Positions 45,710 to 55,503 of a stretch of 64,000 nt of DNA are shown piece after piece (position 1 is the stretch's first letter; every line of letters starts with the position of its first letter). The DNA is taken from the NCBI RefSeq assembly GCF_019100565.1, contig NZ_JAHRID010000005.1, positions 186,001 through 250,000 of the forward strand, read 5' to 3'. This DNA comes from Arsukibacterium indicum. Lineage in GTDB: Bacteria > Pseudomonadota > Gammaproteobacteria > Enterobacterales > Alteromonadaceae. A program made the position numbers and the translations under genes. Below the pieces are notes generated by a model. It saw nothing but the letters and a program-made list of their open reading frames with translations. It did no database searches and was not told where the DNA came from.

Positions 45710-46063
45710 ATGCAAGAGAACTACAGCTACTGGCTTGTAACTAAGCTAAAAGAAAAATTAGGTTTAAAAACAGATTCAGATATAGCGGAAAAAATTGACG
45801 GACTAAACCAGGGTAATGTTGCGCACATTAAAGCAGGTAGAAGACATTTAACACCAGAACAAGCTTTGTATATCGCTCAGGAATGCAATTTAGACGTGGG
45901 AGAAGTTCTTGTAAGGCTTGATATGGAAAAAACGAAATCTGAAGCGGTACGGGTCGCATTGGGTGGAGTACTAAAGAGGATAGCCGGGGCGGTGGCGGGC
46001 ATAGTTCTGATAATGGGGCTAATGACGACTCCGGCGAGTGACGACAGCTTAGCTGTCTCATAA
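45710..46063 (+). CDS. phage repressor-like protein with HTH and membrane tail (DUF3693-like)
   Basis: A 117-residue protein. The first 70 residues form a Cro/C1-like helix-turn-helix domain (S-D-I-A-E-K-I-D-G-L-N-Q-G-N-V-A-H-I-K). The C-terminus has a hydrophobic segment at about 85-105 (I-A-G-A-V-A-G-I-V-L-I-M-G-L-M). It resembles DUF3693-type phage proteins. It is divergent from the phage operon across two perfect operators, so it is the likely repressor of the lysogenic state. An extended -10 (TGCTAAAAT) lies at 45676-45684. Confidence 0.78.
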   Translation: MQENYSYWLVTKLKEKLGLKTDSDIAEKIDGLNQGNVAHIKAGRRHLTPEQALYIAQECNLDVGEVLVRLDMEKTKSEAVRVALGGVLKRIAGAVAGIVLIMGLMTTPASDDSLAVS

Positions 46064-46069
46064 TACCTG

Positions 46070-46097
46070 ATTTAACATAATATACATTAGCGGCTAG
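46070..46097. other. dif-like XerCD site at the right phage end
   Basis: On the minus strand the last 17 bases (TGTATATTATGTTAAAT) equal the central region plus XerD arm of E. coli dif. The preceding XerC arm reads CCGCTAA where dif sites have CGCATAA, as if one base were lost. The first 13 plus-strand bases repeat the left junction. Confidence 0.7.
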
Positions 46098-46144
46098 AGT
46101 GAACTTATGAGAAAGAGCAGATTTAGATAATGCGTTATAGCCGA

Positions 46145-47872
46145 TTATGAGGGCTCCAGTGCTTTAATACCTACCTGGGTTATCAGGCCGTTTTCATTGA
46201 GTTCACGGACAGTCAGAACCAACTGATCAAGCCTGACCTGATCACCAATTACTACCCGGCGATGGAATCGCTCACTGATGTAGGATGATAAGCTTTGTTG
46301 TTTGTTAAGATCAGCCATATTGATGGTATAAAATGCATCAAGATCAGCCAGGCTTACTTCGCCATTTAAAACAAAGTCACCAAAGAAACTACTATTACTT
46401 AAACCTGATGTGTCTGCTTCGCTGGCAAGTACTTCACTGATTTTTTTTACATTTTTCAGCTTCGCCAATACCATTACGGTATCCCGGCTGTTAAATACCG
46501 GCTCTTTATCTGGTAACAACCATTCTCCGTCTCGGATAATTCCCAGAAACTGCACTGATACACTGAACTTTAAATCTTGCCAGCAAACGCCACGGATTGG
46601 TGACTGCTCTTCAACATTAAAAGCCAGTACTTCCATAACATCTTTACTGGGTATCGCATCAAGTGGCATTGCCTGATCGGGTTCTAACTCGCCTGGTACT
46701 TCAAGTTTCAACCACCGTGCTACCGGTACCAGAGTCCAACCCTGCAGAACTAAAGATACGATAACAACAACAAAGGCAACGTCGAAATATAAATGCTCAT
46801 TTGGTACCCCGGCCAGCCAGGGAAACAACGCCAAAATAATCGGCACTGCGCCACGCAAGCCCACCCAGCTGATAAACACCTGATCTTTAATAGGAAACCG
46901 GAATGGAATTAAACTGATTAGTACGGCTAAAGGCCTGGCAATAAAAATCAAAATGCCCGCCAGAATTAATGCATCAATTAAGTGTTCCTTTAAGTTAGTG
47001 GGTACCACTAACAAGCCCAGCATCAGAAACATACTGATCTGACTTATCCAGGCCAGGCCATCGTGCATTCTCAGAATATGAATAATTTGTGGTAGCCTGG
47101 CGTTTCCTACCAGATAGCCCATCAGATACACGGCCAGAAAGCCACTGCCGCCAAAACTGTTGGTAATAGCATAAATAAAAATACTGCTGGCGACGGCCAG
47201 CAATGGGAAAAATGCAAAACTAAGTGGCAGTTTGCGGCATAAAAAAACGAACACCCGCCCTGCTCCATACCCCATAGCGCCGCCAACCACAGCCTGTTGT
47301 AAAAACGATAGCAGAACCTGCCAGTCCAGTTGTGCGTCTTGTGCCAGAACACTAACTAACGTCAACGTTAGCATAACCGCCATCGGATCATTACTGCCGG
47401 ACTCAATCTCCAGAGTTGACGCTACCCGTTGTTTAATTCTAAGACGTTGAGACTGAAATATTGAAAAAACTGCTGCGGCATCAGTTGAGCTTAAAATCGC
47501 TCCTAACAGCAATCCCTCGATAATTGAAAGGTTCAGCAAATATGCGGCTGACACCCCCACTACTCCACAGGTAATAACAACACCCAATGTTGCCAGCATC
47601 GATGCCGGTGCCAGTGCCACCCGGAAACGTTCCGGGTGGGTACGCATTCCACCATCAAACAGAATAATAACCAGGGCTATTGAGCCGATTAGGAAGGCCG
47701 TTTGCGGATCGTCAAACTGAATGCCGACAATACCATCTTCACCGGCAATCATGCCTATGATAAGAAATATAAGCAGCATAGGCGCACCTAAGCGCGCAGA
47801 TATCAGCGTTGCGATAATACTGATAAAGAATAATAAGCCGCCAATCAAAATAGAGAGGTTTATCGTATCCAA
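46145..47872 (-). CDS. cvrA: K+/H+ antiporter, CvrA/NhaP2 type
   Basis: A 575-residue inner-membrane cation/proton antiporter of the CPA1/NhaP2 group (E. coli CvrA 578). About 12-13 membrane segments fill residues 1-390, with F-D-G-G-M-R-T-H-P-E-R-F and S-S-T-D-A-A-A-V-F typical of the core. A TrkA_C-like regulatory domain lies around 405-485 (S-P-I-R-G-V-C-W-Q-D-L-K), then a CorC-like end. It exports K+ or Na+ for osmotic and pH balance. It is next to the prophage right end. Confidence 0.9.
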   Translation of the reverse strand: MDTINLSILIGGLLFFISIIATLISARLGAPMLLIFLIIGMIAGEDGIVGIQFDDPQTAFLIGSIALVIILFDGGMRTHPERFRVALAPASMLATLGVVITCGVVGVSAAYLLNLSIIEGLLLGAILSSTDAAAVFSIFQSQRLRIKQRVASTLEIESGSNDPMAVMLTLTLVSVLAQDAQLDWQVLLSFLQQAVVGGAMGYGAGRVFVFLCRKLPLSFAFFPLLAVASSIFIYAITNSFGGSGFLAVYLMGYLVGNARLPQIIHILRMHDGLAWISQISMFLMLGLLVVPTNLKEHLIDALILAGILIFIARPLAVLISLIPFRFPIKDQVFISWVGLRGAVPIILALFPWLAGVPNEHLYFDVAFVVVIVSLVLQGWTLVPVARWLKLEVPGELEPDQAMPLDAIPSKDVMEVLAFNVEEQSPIRGVCWQDLKFSVSVQFLGIIRDGEWLLPDKEPVFNSRDTVMVLAKLKNVKKISEVLASEADTSGLSNSSFFGDFVLNGEVSLADLDAFYTINMADLNKQQSLSSYISERFHRRVVIGDQVRLDQLVLTVRELNENGLITQVGIKALEPS

Positions 47873-47898
47873 AAAAACCTCCTGGTATTTTTAGTAGA

Positions 47899-48609
47899 CT
47901 AATTTCTGGCGTTAATTACTTCGTTTACAACGGATTGCAATGCCACTAACGGCGACGAAGCTTGGGTAATAGGTCGGCCAACTACCAGATAATCAACACC
48001 AGCTTTAACCGCTGCAGCCGGTGTCATTATACGCTTCTGATCATCAACACTACTGCTTGCTGGACGAATGCCGGGAGTAACTAATTGAAAATTATTACCA
48101 AATTGCTGCTTTAATGCAACTGCTTCCTGAGCAGAACAAACCACACCGTCCAAGCCACTTGCCGCAGCCAGTGCCGCCAGTTTTGTCACCTGCTGAGCCG
48201 GGCTAACATTCAGACCCAGCTCAGTTAAATCGCTCTGCTCCATACTGGTAAGGACAGTTACGGCAATGAGTTTAGGTTTATTGATACCGTAGCGCTGAAT
48301 GGCTTCGTGTGCTGCTTTCATCATTTTACTACCGCCACTGGCGTGGACGTTAACCATCCAAACCCCAAGATCTGCCGCTGCCTGCACCGCTTTAGCTACC
48401 GTATTCGGAATATCATGAAACTTCAAATCCAGAAACACTTCAAAATTCCGTTGCTGCAATTGTGTGACAAATGCCGGGCCAAAATGGGTAAACATTTCCT
48501 TGCCAACTTTTAAACGGCACAAAGTGGGGTCAAGTTGCGCAACTAAATTAAGTGCTTCAGTCTGATTGGCGTAATCAAGAGCAACCACTACAGGAGTATT
48601 ACAAGACAT
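47899..48609 (-). CDS. pyrF: orotidine 5'-phosphate decarboxylase
   Basis: A 236-residue enzyme that makes UMP from OMP. It has the [11 protein letters not shown] motif with the catalytic Asp-Lys-Asp set, plus V-V-A-L-D-Y at the start and L-V-V-G-R-P-I-T near the end. Placed directly after lapB, as in many gammaproteobacteria. Confidence 0.95.
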   Translation of the reverse strand: MSCNTPVVVALDYANQTEALNLVAQLDPTLCRLKVGKEMFTHFGPAFVTQLQQRNFEVFLDLKFHDIPNTVAKAVQAAADLGVWMVNVHASGGSKMMKAAHEAIQRYGINKPKLIAVTVLTSMEQSDLTELGLNVSPAQQVTKLAALAAASGLDGVVCSAQEAVALKQQFGNNFQLVTPGIRPASSSVDDQKRIMTPAAAVKAGVDYLVVGRPITQASSPLVALQSVVNEVINARN

Positions 48610-48636
48610 CGGTGTTCCTTTTACACAAGTAGTATA

Positions 48637-49767
48637 CTAGCGGCCATCAATACCGGTAATGGGCTCAACCGTTTCCCATTGCTGACATGACGGACATAAC
48701 CAGTATTGCTGACGGGTTTTAAAACCGCAATTGCGGCAACTATATAAGACTTTATTAGCAAGGTAAGCCAGCACCAATTCCTCAACTGATGATAAGGCCT
48801 CAGCAGCTGCAGCGGATTGATGCTGGCGCACCTGTAGTAGTTTTTGAAACAAACGAATGCTGGGTTGCTGTTGCAACTTGTCGAGCAAAAACTGTTCAGC
48901 AGCTTTGGCCGAACCGTGCTCTGCCAGCCAGTCAGCCAGTAAGCTACTGGCTGTCACATTGTGTTGCTTGTTCGCTAGCTGGCTCAGTAATTGATACCAC
49001 TGATCACCGGTAAAATCGCAATGCTGTAGCAACGGCAACACTTCTGCACTCCACTGCGGTTTTTGTTTTATAATGCTTAGCAGTGGTACTTTCGCCTGTT
49101 CTCCCTGCTCAGTGGCCAGATAAAACTGTGCCAGAGCAAAACGTGGCCGAATAGCCAACGGGTTAATATCAACCAAATGTTGCAGTCGTTTGGCATCTGG
49201 TTCGTCCTGCATAGCTTCAACCGCCATATTTGCCAGCGCAATTTTCAACGAGCGTGACTGGCTGGCTCCAACCTCTGTTTCTAACGCCATTGCTTTGTGC
49301 CAGTCATGGCTTGCGGTAAAAATACTGAATAACTGTTTTAATGCGGGTTCTCGCCAGCGGGTGCTGTTAACCAGAGGTGTGGCCAGGCTTTCGGCTCTGT
49401 CATACAAGCCTGCAGAAAAATAGTCTTTTGCCAACTCGTACTGAATTTGCTGAGCCTGGGGTTTTGATAATTTGAGCTGGTGTAATTTTTCGTGGATCCG
49501 GATCGCCTTATCCCAGTCACCTTTGCGCCTGAATAAGTTAGCGAGTGCCAGATAGGTTTCGATAGTAGCAGCTTCAATATCAAGCAGTTCAAGCAACTGT
49601 TCAATTGCTTTGTCTTCCTGATCAGTTAGTAAGAAATTAAGGCCTGACGACAGGTTGCGGGTAACACTCGCGCGATCTTTTAATTCTGTATGTTTAACGC
49701 TATTCCTACCCATAAACCAACCGTATGCAGCGGCAACAGGCAGTAATAAAAATAGCAGTTCCAACAT
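48637..49767 (-). CDS. lapB: lipopolysaccharide assembly protein LapB
   Basis: A 376-residue inner-membrane TPR protein (E. coli LapB/YciM 389). A single N-terminal membrane helix (L-E-L-L-F-L-L-L-P-V-A-A-A-Y-G-W-F-M-G) is followed by TPR repeats and a C-terminal rubredoxin-like zinc finger with two C-x2-C pairs (C-R-N-C and C-P-S-C). LapB works with FtsH to degrade LpxC and so limits LPS synthesis. Four bases separate it from lapA. Confidence 0.93.
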   Translation of the reverse strand: MLELLFLLLPVAAAYGWFMGRNSVKHTELKDRASVTRNLSSGLNFLLTDQEDKAIEQLLELLDIEAATIETYLALANLFRRKGDWDKAIRIHEKLHQLKLSKPQAQQIQYELAKDYFSAGLYDRAESLATPLVNSTRWREPALKQLFSIFTASHDWHKAMALETEVGASQSRSLKIALANMAVEAMQDEPDAKRLQHLVDINPLAIRPRFALAQFYLATEQGEQAKVPLLSIIKQKPQWSAEVLPLLQHCDFTGDQWYQLLSQLANKQHNVTASSLLADWLAEHGSAKAAEQFLLDKLQQQPSIRLFQKLLQVRQHQSAAAAEALSSVEELVLAYLANKVLYSCRNCGFKTRQQYWLCPSCQQWETVEPITGIDGR

Positions 49768-49771
49768 AAAG

Positions 49772-50035
49772 TCAGGTTTTCTCAGCGGTGGGTTTAAGCC
49801 AATATTTAGTGCGCCGGGCCATACTTAACCACGCTGCAATTAATAATCCTAATGCTACGCCGGTTATCAGAAAAATAATGGCAATATCAACTACACGAAG
49901 TTGTAGTTTTACAATAAGAAAATGGACGTCGGTTAGTTGCTGGTTAATAGCACCAAACACAAAACCTACTACCAGAAATGCAATAATCAGTATCAGATAC
50001 AGTAATCTGCTCAAAAGACTCTCCGTGTACTGCAA
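49772..50035 (-). CDS. lapA: lipopolysaccharide assembly protein LapA
   Basis: An 87-residue membrane protein with two hydrophobic segments (about 8-28 and 48-70) and a basic end, matching the LapA/YciS family encoded directly before lapB. It assists LapB in LPS assembly. Confidence 0.88.
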   Translation of the reverse strand: MQYTESLLSRLLYLILIIAFLVVGFVFGAINQQLTDVHFLIVKLQLRVVDIAIIFLITGVALGLLIAAWLSMARRTKYWLKPTAEKT

Positions 50036-50051
50036 TTGACCTGATTAGGGA

Positions 50052-50336
50052 TCAGGTATTGTCTTTTACTCTATCTCGTAATTCTTTACCTGGTTTAAAG
50101 TGCGGAACATGTTTGCCGTCCAGTTCAACTTTATCACCGGTTTTAGGATTGCGACCAATCCGGGGAGCACGATAATGCAGAGAAAAACTGCCAAAACCGC
50201 GGATTTCAATACGTTCATTAGATGAAAGTGACTGGGCCATCTGTTCCAGAATTTCTTTAACAGATGCTTCGACATCCTTGACTTGAATATGCGGGAAATC
50301 GGTTGCTAATTTTTCAATCAATTCAGACTTGGTCAT
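50052..50336 (-). CDS. ihfB: integration host factor beta subunit
   Basis: A 94-residue DNA-bending protein that pairs with IhfA. It begins [11 protein letters not shown] and has the arm motif [13 protein letters not shown]. coli IhfB also has 94 residues. The ATG at 50336 is chosen: GGAGGG lies upstream and the sequence matches the family from there. Placed after rpsA as usual. Confidence 0.95.
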   Translation of the reverse strand: MTKSELIEKLATDFPHIQVKDVEASVKEILEQMAQSLSSNERIEIRGFGSFSLHYRAPRIGRNPKTGDKVELDGKHVPHFKPGKELRDRVKDNT

Positions 50337-50362
50337 AGACCCTCCTGCAAAACCCAAATGGT

Positions 50363-50390
50363 AAAGCAAGGGGCAGATGCCCCCTGCTTT
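50363..50390 (-). terminator. hairpin between rpsA and ihfB
   Basis: In the mRNA sense AAAGCA-G-GGGGC and GCCCC-T-TGCTTT pair into a 12-bp stem with one G-U and a 4-base loop. No T run follows. It may be a partial terminator or a 3' stabiliser for the abundant rpsA message. Confidence 0.5.
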
Positions 50391-50398
50391 GCTAGCAA

Positions 50399-52078
50399 TT
50401 AATCCTGCTTCTGAGCAGCTTTAAATGCTTCGGCCATAGCGTTACCACCGAAGTCAGCTTCTTGCTGCTTGGTATTAACGGTATCCATAGCTTCTTTTTC
50501 TTCAGCTTCGAATTTCGCTTTGATTGACAGGCTGATTACGCGATTTTTGCGATCAACACCCATTAAACGAGCTTCAACTTCTTCGCCTACTTTCAGTACT
50601 GTAGAGGCATCTTCAATCCGCTCACGCGCGATATCAGAAACCCGGATGTAGCCTTCAACACCACCTTCTAACATTACAGCAGCGCCTTTAGCGTCAACGG
50701 CAGTAACTTCACCTTTAACGATAGCACCTTTTTTGTTGTCAGCAAGGTAACCATTGAACGGATCTTCATCCAGTTGTTTGATACCTAAAGAAATACGCTC
50801 GCGCTCTGGGTCAACTTGTAACACAACTGCGTGTACTTCGTCACCTTTCTTGAACTCACGAACCGCTTCTTCACCAGTCGCGTTCCAGCTGATATCAGAT
50901 AAGTGAACCAGGCCATCAATGCCGCCGTCTAAACCGATAAAGATACCAAAGTCAGTGATTGACTTGATCTTACCGCTAACACGATCATTTTTGTTGAAGC
51001 CTTTAGCAAACTCTTCCCACGGGTTAGCTTTACACTGTTTCAGGCCTAAAGAAATACGACGACGTTCTTCGTCAATTTCCAGAACCATAACTTCAACAGT
51101 GTCACCTAAGTTAACCACTTTAGATGGGTGAATGTTTTTGTTAGTCCAGTCCATTTCTGAAACGTGAACCAGGCCTTCAACGCCTTCTTCGATTTCAACG
51201 AAGCAGCCGTAGTCAGTTAAGTTAGTTACGCGACCAGTAATGCGGGCGCCTTCAGGGTAACGTGAGGCAATAGCCGCCCATGGATCTTCACCCATTTGCT
51301 TCAAGCCTAATGATACACGTTGTTTTTCGCGGTCAAATTTCAGAACTTTTACTGGAATTTCGTCGCCAACATTAACAATTTCGCTTGGGTGCTTAACGCG
51401 CTTCCAAGCCATATCAGTGATATGCAGTAAGCCGTCTACGCCACCTAAATCAACGAATGCACCGTAGTCAGTCAGGTTCTTAACGATACCTTTAACTTCC
51501 ATGCCTTCTTCTAAAGTTTCTAGCAGCTGATCACGTTCCTGGCTGCTTTCTGACTCGATAACGGCACGACGTGAAACAACCACGTTGTTGCGCTTCTGAT
51601 CCAGCTTGATAACTTTGAATTCAAGTTCTTTGTTTTCCAGGTGTAAAGTGTCACGTACTGGACGCACATCTACTAATGAACCTGGCAGGAAGGCACGAAT
51701 ACCGTCGACTTCAACCGTAAAACCACCTTTAACTTTACCAGTGATAACACCGATAACTGTTTCTTTATCTTCGCAAGCTTTTTCCAGGCGAACCCAGGCC
51801 TCATGGCGCTTAGCTTTTTCACGAGATAACAAGGTCTCACCGAAACCATCTTCGATAGCATCTAACGCTACGTCAATGATGTCGCCAACGCTTACTTCGA
51901 CTTCACCGTTCAGCGATTTGAATTGCTCAACAGGGATCGCAGCTTCTGATTTAAGACCGGCGTCAACCATAACAACGTCTTTCAGAACAGCAACAACGGT
52001 ACCTTTAACAATGGCACCCGGGCGGGTTTCGATGGTCTTGAGGCTTTCCTCAAATAATTGTGCAAAATTTTCAGTCAT
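50399..52078 (-). CDS. rpsA: 30S ribosomal protein S1
   Basis: A 559-residue protein with six S1 RNA-binding repeats (E. coli S1 has 557), which helps mRNA bind the small subunit. Repeated motifs of the form G-x-V-T/K-x-L-T-D-Y/F-G-x-F-V-x-L/I are visible through the chain. The ATG at 52078 gives [13 protein letters not shown], the usual start. Placed between cmk and ihfB. Confidence 0.96.
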   Translation of the reverse strand: MTENFAQLFEESLKTIETRPGAIVKGTVVAVLKDVVMVDAGLKSEAAIPVEQFKSLNGEVEVSVGDIIDVALDAIEDGFGETLLSREKAKRHEAWVRLEKACEDKETVIGVITGKVKGGFTVEVDGIRAFLPGSLVDVRPVRDTLHLENKELEFKVIKLDQKRNNVVVSRRAVIESESSQERDQLLETLEEGMEVKGIVKNLTDYGAFVDLGGVDGLLHITDMAWKRVKHPSEIVNVGDEIPVKVLKFDREKQRVSLGLKQMGEDPWAAIASRYPEGARITGRVTNLTDYGCFVEIEEGVEGLVHVSEMDWTNKNIHPSKVVNLGDTVEVMVLEIDEERRRISLGLKQCKANPWEEFAKGFNKNDRVSGKIKSITDFGIFIGLDGGIDGLVHLSDISWNATGEEAVREFKKGDEVHAVVLQVDPERERISLGIKQLDEDPFNGYLADNKKGAIVKGEVTAVDAKGAAVMLEGGVEGYIRVSDIARERIEDASTVLKVGEEVEARLMGVDRKNRVISLSIKAKFEAEEKEAMDTVNTKQQEADFGGNAMAEAFKAAQKQD

Positions 52079-52185
52079 AGTCACTTTTTCAGTTAAGTGC
52101 TCCACTTCGCTTCATGCGTTATGGGGTTGCTAAGTTTACCCGCAACAATCCTTGTTACCGGCTGTCCAAAATGTGGTTGTGGTGT

Positions 52186-52878
52186 TTAACCGGCGTTTAG
52201 CAGCGCATTGCTGTTAACATGGTTTAGTACCTCTTCCAGCACCTGTTCAATGGATTTATTGGTCGAATCCAGTATATATGCATCGGTGGCAGGCTTTAAC
52301 GGCGCTGTTGCCCGGTTCATGTCACGCGCATCGCGCGCCTGGATTTCGTTCAAAAGGTCGCCGATATTAACATCCAGACCCTTTTCTTTCAACTCTAAAT
52401 ATCTACGGTTGGCGCGTTCTGCAGGGGCGGCTGTTAAAAATATTTTAACCTCTGCCTGTGGGAACACTACTGTGCCCATATCACGACCGTCTGCTACCAG
52501 GCCAGGTAGCTCGGCAAAGGCTCTCTGCCGACGTAATAACGCCTCCCGAACCCTTGGTAGTGAAGCAATCTTTGATGCTTCATCAGCAACTTCCTGAGTA
52601 CGGATAGAATGAGATACGTTTTCTCCTTCCAATGTAACCCGGGTATTGCCCAGTTCATCTGCACTGAACTGCACGTCCAGATGGGCTGCCAAAGGTTGCA
52701 ATGCCTCTTCGTCATCAGAGGCAATCTGATGATGCATAGCAGCTAATGCTAAAACCCGGTAGATAGCGCCACTGTCAAGTAATTGCCACCCTAACTTCTG
52801 AGCCAGTAAACGACTTAGGGTGCCTTTACCTGAGCCTCCCGGACCGTCTATGGTAATTACTGGTGCATGTTGTGGCAT
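52186..52878 (-). CDS. cmk: cytidylate kinase
   Basis: A 230-residue kinase that phosphorylates CMP and dCMP. The P-loop G-P-G-G-S-G-K-G-T is near the N-terminus, followed by L-D-S-G-A-I-Y-R and [11 protein letters not shown], both diagnostic of Cmk. It stands between aroA and rpsA. Confidence 0.95.
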   Translation of the reverse strand: MPQHAPVITIDGPGGSGKGTLSRLLAQKLGWQLLDSGAIYRVLALAAMHHQIASDDEEALQPLAAHLDVQFSADELGNTRVTLEGENVSHSIRTQEVADEASKIASLPRVREALLRRQRAFAELPGLVADGRDMGTVVFPQAEVKIFLTAAPAERANRRYLELKEKGLDVNIGDLLNEIQARDARDMNRATAPLKPATDAYILDSTNKSIEQVLEEVLNHVNSNALLNAG

Positions 52879-53027
52879 CCTACCTCCTAAAGCCCAATGA
52901 TTTGCTATTTCAAATTTTTAAACCGCCATATTATACAGGTTTTTGCGACAAAAGCTGTGTTTAGTTGCGATAAAGATGCTGGATAAGGCGCAATCAGAAC
53001 GACTGCGCCGATGTCAGAACAGGGGAT

Positions 53028-54308
53028 TTACGCTTGCAGGCTCTGAAACAGAGCAAAATAGCCGGGAAATGTCTTGGCGGTGCAATCGGGATCTTCAATG
53101 GTAACCGGAGTATCACTAAGTGCGACCAACGAAAAACACATCGCCATTCTATGATCATTATAGGTGGCGATACTAGCGTGTTTTAATTGATCAGGCGGTG
53201 TTATCTTCAGGAAATCATGGCCTTCTTCCACCACTGCCCCGACCTTTCTAAGCTCGTTTGCCATCGCTGCCAAGCGGTCGGTTTCTTTCACCCGCCAATT
53301 GTAAACGTTTCTGATAACTGTTGGCCCTTTGGCAAACAATGCCGTCGTGGCAATGGTCATTGCGGCATCGGGTATGGCGTTATAATCACGATCAATGCCG
53401 ATTAATTTGTTACGCGTAACCTGAATATAGTCATCTGCCCATTTAACATTGGCGCCCATGGCTTCCAGTGCGTCAGCAAAGTGAATATCACCTTGCACAG
53501 CATGCTTACCAATACCGGTTACCTTAATACTACCGCCTTTGATGGCAGCTGCCGCCAAAAAGTACGATGCGGATGATGCATCGCCTTCAACTAACCAGTT
53601 ACCGGGTGAGCGATATTGCTGAGAGCCACCAATAATAAACCGCTTGTAATCTTCATTTTTAACCGTCACACCAAAGCGTTGCATCAGTGCCAGGGTAATA
53701 TCAATGTAAGGTTTGGACACCAGCTCGCCGATAATTTCAATTTCACTGTCACTGTTCAGCAGTGGAGCTACCATTAATATTGCCGTTAAAAACTGGCTTG
53801 ATATGCTGCCATCAATCTGAACTCTCCCACCGGTAAGAGGCTTCCCTTTAATCTGTAATGGTGGAAAGCCATCGTTTTCAAGATAACGGATATCCGCCTG
53901 AACCTGGCGCATTGCATCAACCAGGTGGCCGATAGGCCGCTCATACATGCGGGGCTCGCCGGTCAGGGTTACATCGACCTCAGATGCAGCCAGTACTGCC
54001 GTAAGCGGGCGCATAGCCGTGCCGGCATTACCAAGAAATAAGCTGACAGGCTGCGGATGGTTAAACAGACCGCCATTACCATCTACGTCACACTGAGTTC
54101 GACAAGCTGACAACTTATAACGGATTCCTAACGCTGTCAGAGCGTTGAGCATATGTTTGATATCATCGCTATCCAGCAAGTTGGTTATGTGGGTTGTTCC
54201 CTCAGCCAATGCTGCTAACAGCAATACCCGGTTAGAGATACTTTTCGAGCCGGGTAAATGCACTTCACCACTGATTTTATTGATAGGGTTTAAGGTTAAT
54301 GTTTTCAT
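53028..54308 (-). CDS. aroA: 3-phosphoshikimate 1-carboxyvinyltransferase (EPSP synthase)
   Basis: A 426-residue enzyme that joins shikimate 3-phosphate with PEP in aromatic amino-acid synthesis. Diagnostic motifs: [23 protein letters not shown] and [11 protein letters not shown]. It overlaps serC by 4 bases, the classical serC-aroA operon. Confidence 0.95.
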   Translation of the reverse strand: MKTLTLNPINKISGEVHLPGSKSISNRVLLLAALAEGTTHITNLLDSDDIKHMLNALTALGIRYKLSACRTQCDVDGNGGLFNHPQPVSLFLGNAGTAMRPLTAVLAASEVDVTLTGEPRMYERPIGHLVDAMRQVQADIRYLENDGFPPLQIKGKPLTGGRVQIDGSISSQFLTAILMVAPLLNSDSEIEIIGELVSKPYIDITLALMQRFGVTVKNEDYKRFIIGGSQQYRSPGNWLVEGDASSASYFLAAAAIKGGSIKVTGIGKHAVQGDIHFADALEAMGANVKWADDYIQVTRNKLIGIDRDYNAIPDAAMTIATTALFAKGPTVIRNVYNWRVKETDRLAAMANELRKVGAVVEEGHDFLKITPPDQLKHASIATYNDHRMAMCFSLVALSDTPVTIEDPDCTAKTFPGYFALFQSLQA

Positions 54309-55402
54309 CCGTTTACCCGCTCAAATTCCTGCATAAAACTAACCAGCGTTTGTACGCCTTCTATTGGCATCGCATTGTAAATACTTGCACGCATGCCACC
54401 CACCATCCGGTGTCCCTTTAATGCCAGCAAACCATGTAGCTGCGCCTGCTCAACAAAAGTGTCATTCAGCCGTTCATCGGCCAGGAAAAAAGGCACATTC
54501 ATCCACGAGCGATACGCTTTGGCAACGTCGTTGCTATAAAAATCACTTTTATCAATATAATCATAAAGTAAACTAGCCTTCAGCTGGTTACGCGTAGCCA
54601 TTTGTGTTACGCCGCCCTGCTGTTTAAGCCATTTAAATACCAGGCCAGCCAGGTACCAGGCAAAAGTGGGAGGTGTATTAAACATGCTGTCGTTCTCAGC
54701 GGCCAACCGGTAGTCAAGCACGGCAGGAATTGCTGAACTGGTTTGCGGCAACAAATCTTCCCTGACAATGGCCAGGGTTAATCCTGAGGGGCCAATATTC
54801 TTCTGGGCGCCGGCATAGATCACACCAAAGCGACTAACATCAATAGGACGCGATAAAATAGTGGAAGATAAATCGGCAACAATCGGAATCTCTGTTTGAG
54901 GCAGGTTGGTGAACTCAATACCATCTACTGTTTCATTCGGACAACAATGAATAAAGGCTGCATTATTGCTAAGTTGCCAGTTAGCGGGATCAACGATAGT
55001 TCTCAGGTTGTCGTCGGTTTTCTGCCGGATATCCTGCACGTTTAAATTACCGTATTTGTACCCTTCTTCTACTGCTGCTTTTGACCAGGCACCTGAGATA
55101 ACGTAGTCAGCAGTATTTTTACCGTTATTTACATCGGCATTAAATAAGTTAAGCGGTACTGCAGAGAACTGGCCGCGGCCACCACCGTGCATAAACAGCA
55201 CTTTATAATTAGCAGGAATATGCAGTAAATCACGTAGATCCTGCTCGGCTTCTGCTGCAACGTTAATAAAAGCTTTGCTGCGATGACTAATTTCCATCAC
55301 TGAGCAACCCTGTTGCTGCCAGTTGATAAATTCCTGCTGTGCCTGCTGCATCACTGCAGCAGGTAACATGGCAGGCCCGGCACAAAAATTAAAGGTGGTC
55401 AT
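54305..55402 (-). CDS. serC: phosphoserine aminotransferase
   Basis: A 365-residue PLP aminotransferase for serine and pyridoxine synthesis. It begins with [11 protein letters not shown]; the PLP lysine is in [12 protein letters not shown]. The ATG at 55402 is chosen because it gives [10 protein letters not shown]; a TTG five codons earlier is unlikely. It lies between gyrA and aroA. Confidence 0.95.
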   Translation of the reverse strand: MTTFNFCAGPAMLPAAVMQQAQQEFINWQQQGCSVMEISHRSKAFINVAAEAEQDLRDLLHIPANYKVLFMHGGGRGQFSAVPLNLFNADVNNGKNTADYVISGAWSKAAVEEGYKYGNLNVQDIRQKTDDNLRTIVDPANWQLSNNAAFIHCCPNETVDGIEFTNLPQTEIPIVADLSSTILSRPIDVSRFGVIYAGAQKNIGPSGLTLAIVREDLLPQTSSAIPAVLDYRLAAENDSMFNTPPTFAWYLAGLVFKWLKQQGGVTQMATRNQLKASLLYDYIDKSDFYSNDVAKAYRSWMNVPFFLADERLNDTFVEQAQLHGLLALKGHRMVGGMRASIYNAMPIEGVQTLVSFMQEFERVNG

Positions 55403-55465
55403 TAAGTAGGCTCTCAAATATAACTATCGGTATAAATTTCAATTTTTAACATTAAATCGTCTGCT

Positions 55466-55492
55466 AAAAAAAACGAGCGCTAATGCGCCCGT
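55466..55492 (-). terminator. terminator after gyrA
   Basis: In the mRNA sense ACGGGCGC and GCGCTCGT pair (one G-U) around loop ATTA, followed by T8. Confidence 0.8.
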
Positions 55493-55503
55493 CTTTGGAT
55501 AGG

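Larger units (their letters stand above)
38027..46082. mobile_element. integrated filamentous phage (inovirus)
   Basis: About 8.04 kb lies between two copies of ATTTAACATAATA. It contains an inovirus gene order on the minus strand: replication initiator, putative ssDNA-binding protein, tiny hydrophobic coat candidates, major coat with signal peptide, adhesin, pVI-like protein and Zot-like ATPase, with a divergent repressor. The repeats equal the XerD half of dif, so XerCD-mediated integration is inferred. No integrase, transposase or pIV secretin is seen. All structural genes look intact. Confidence 0.9.
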
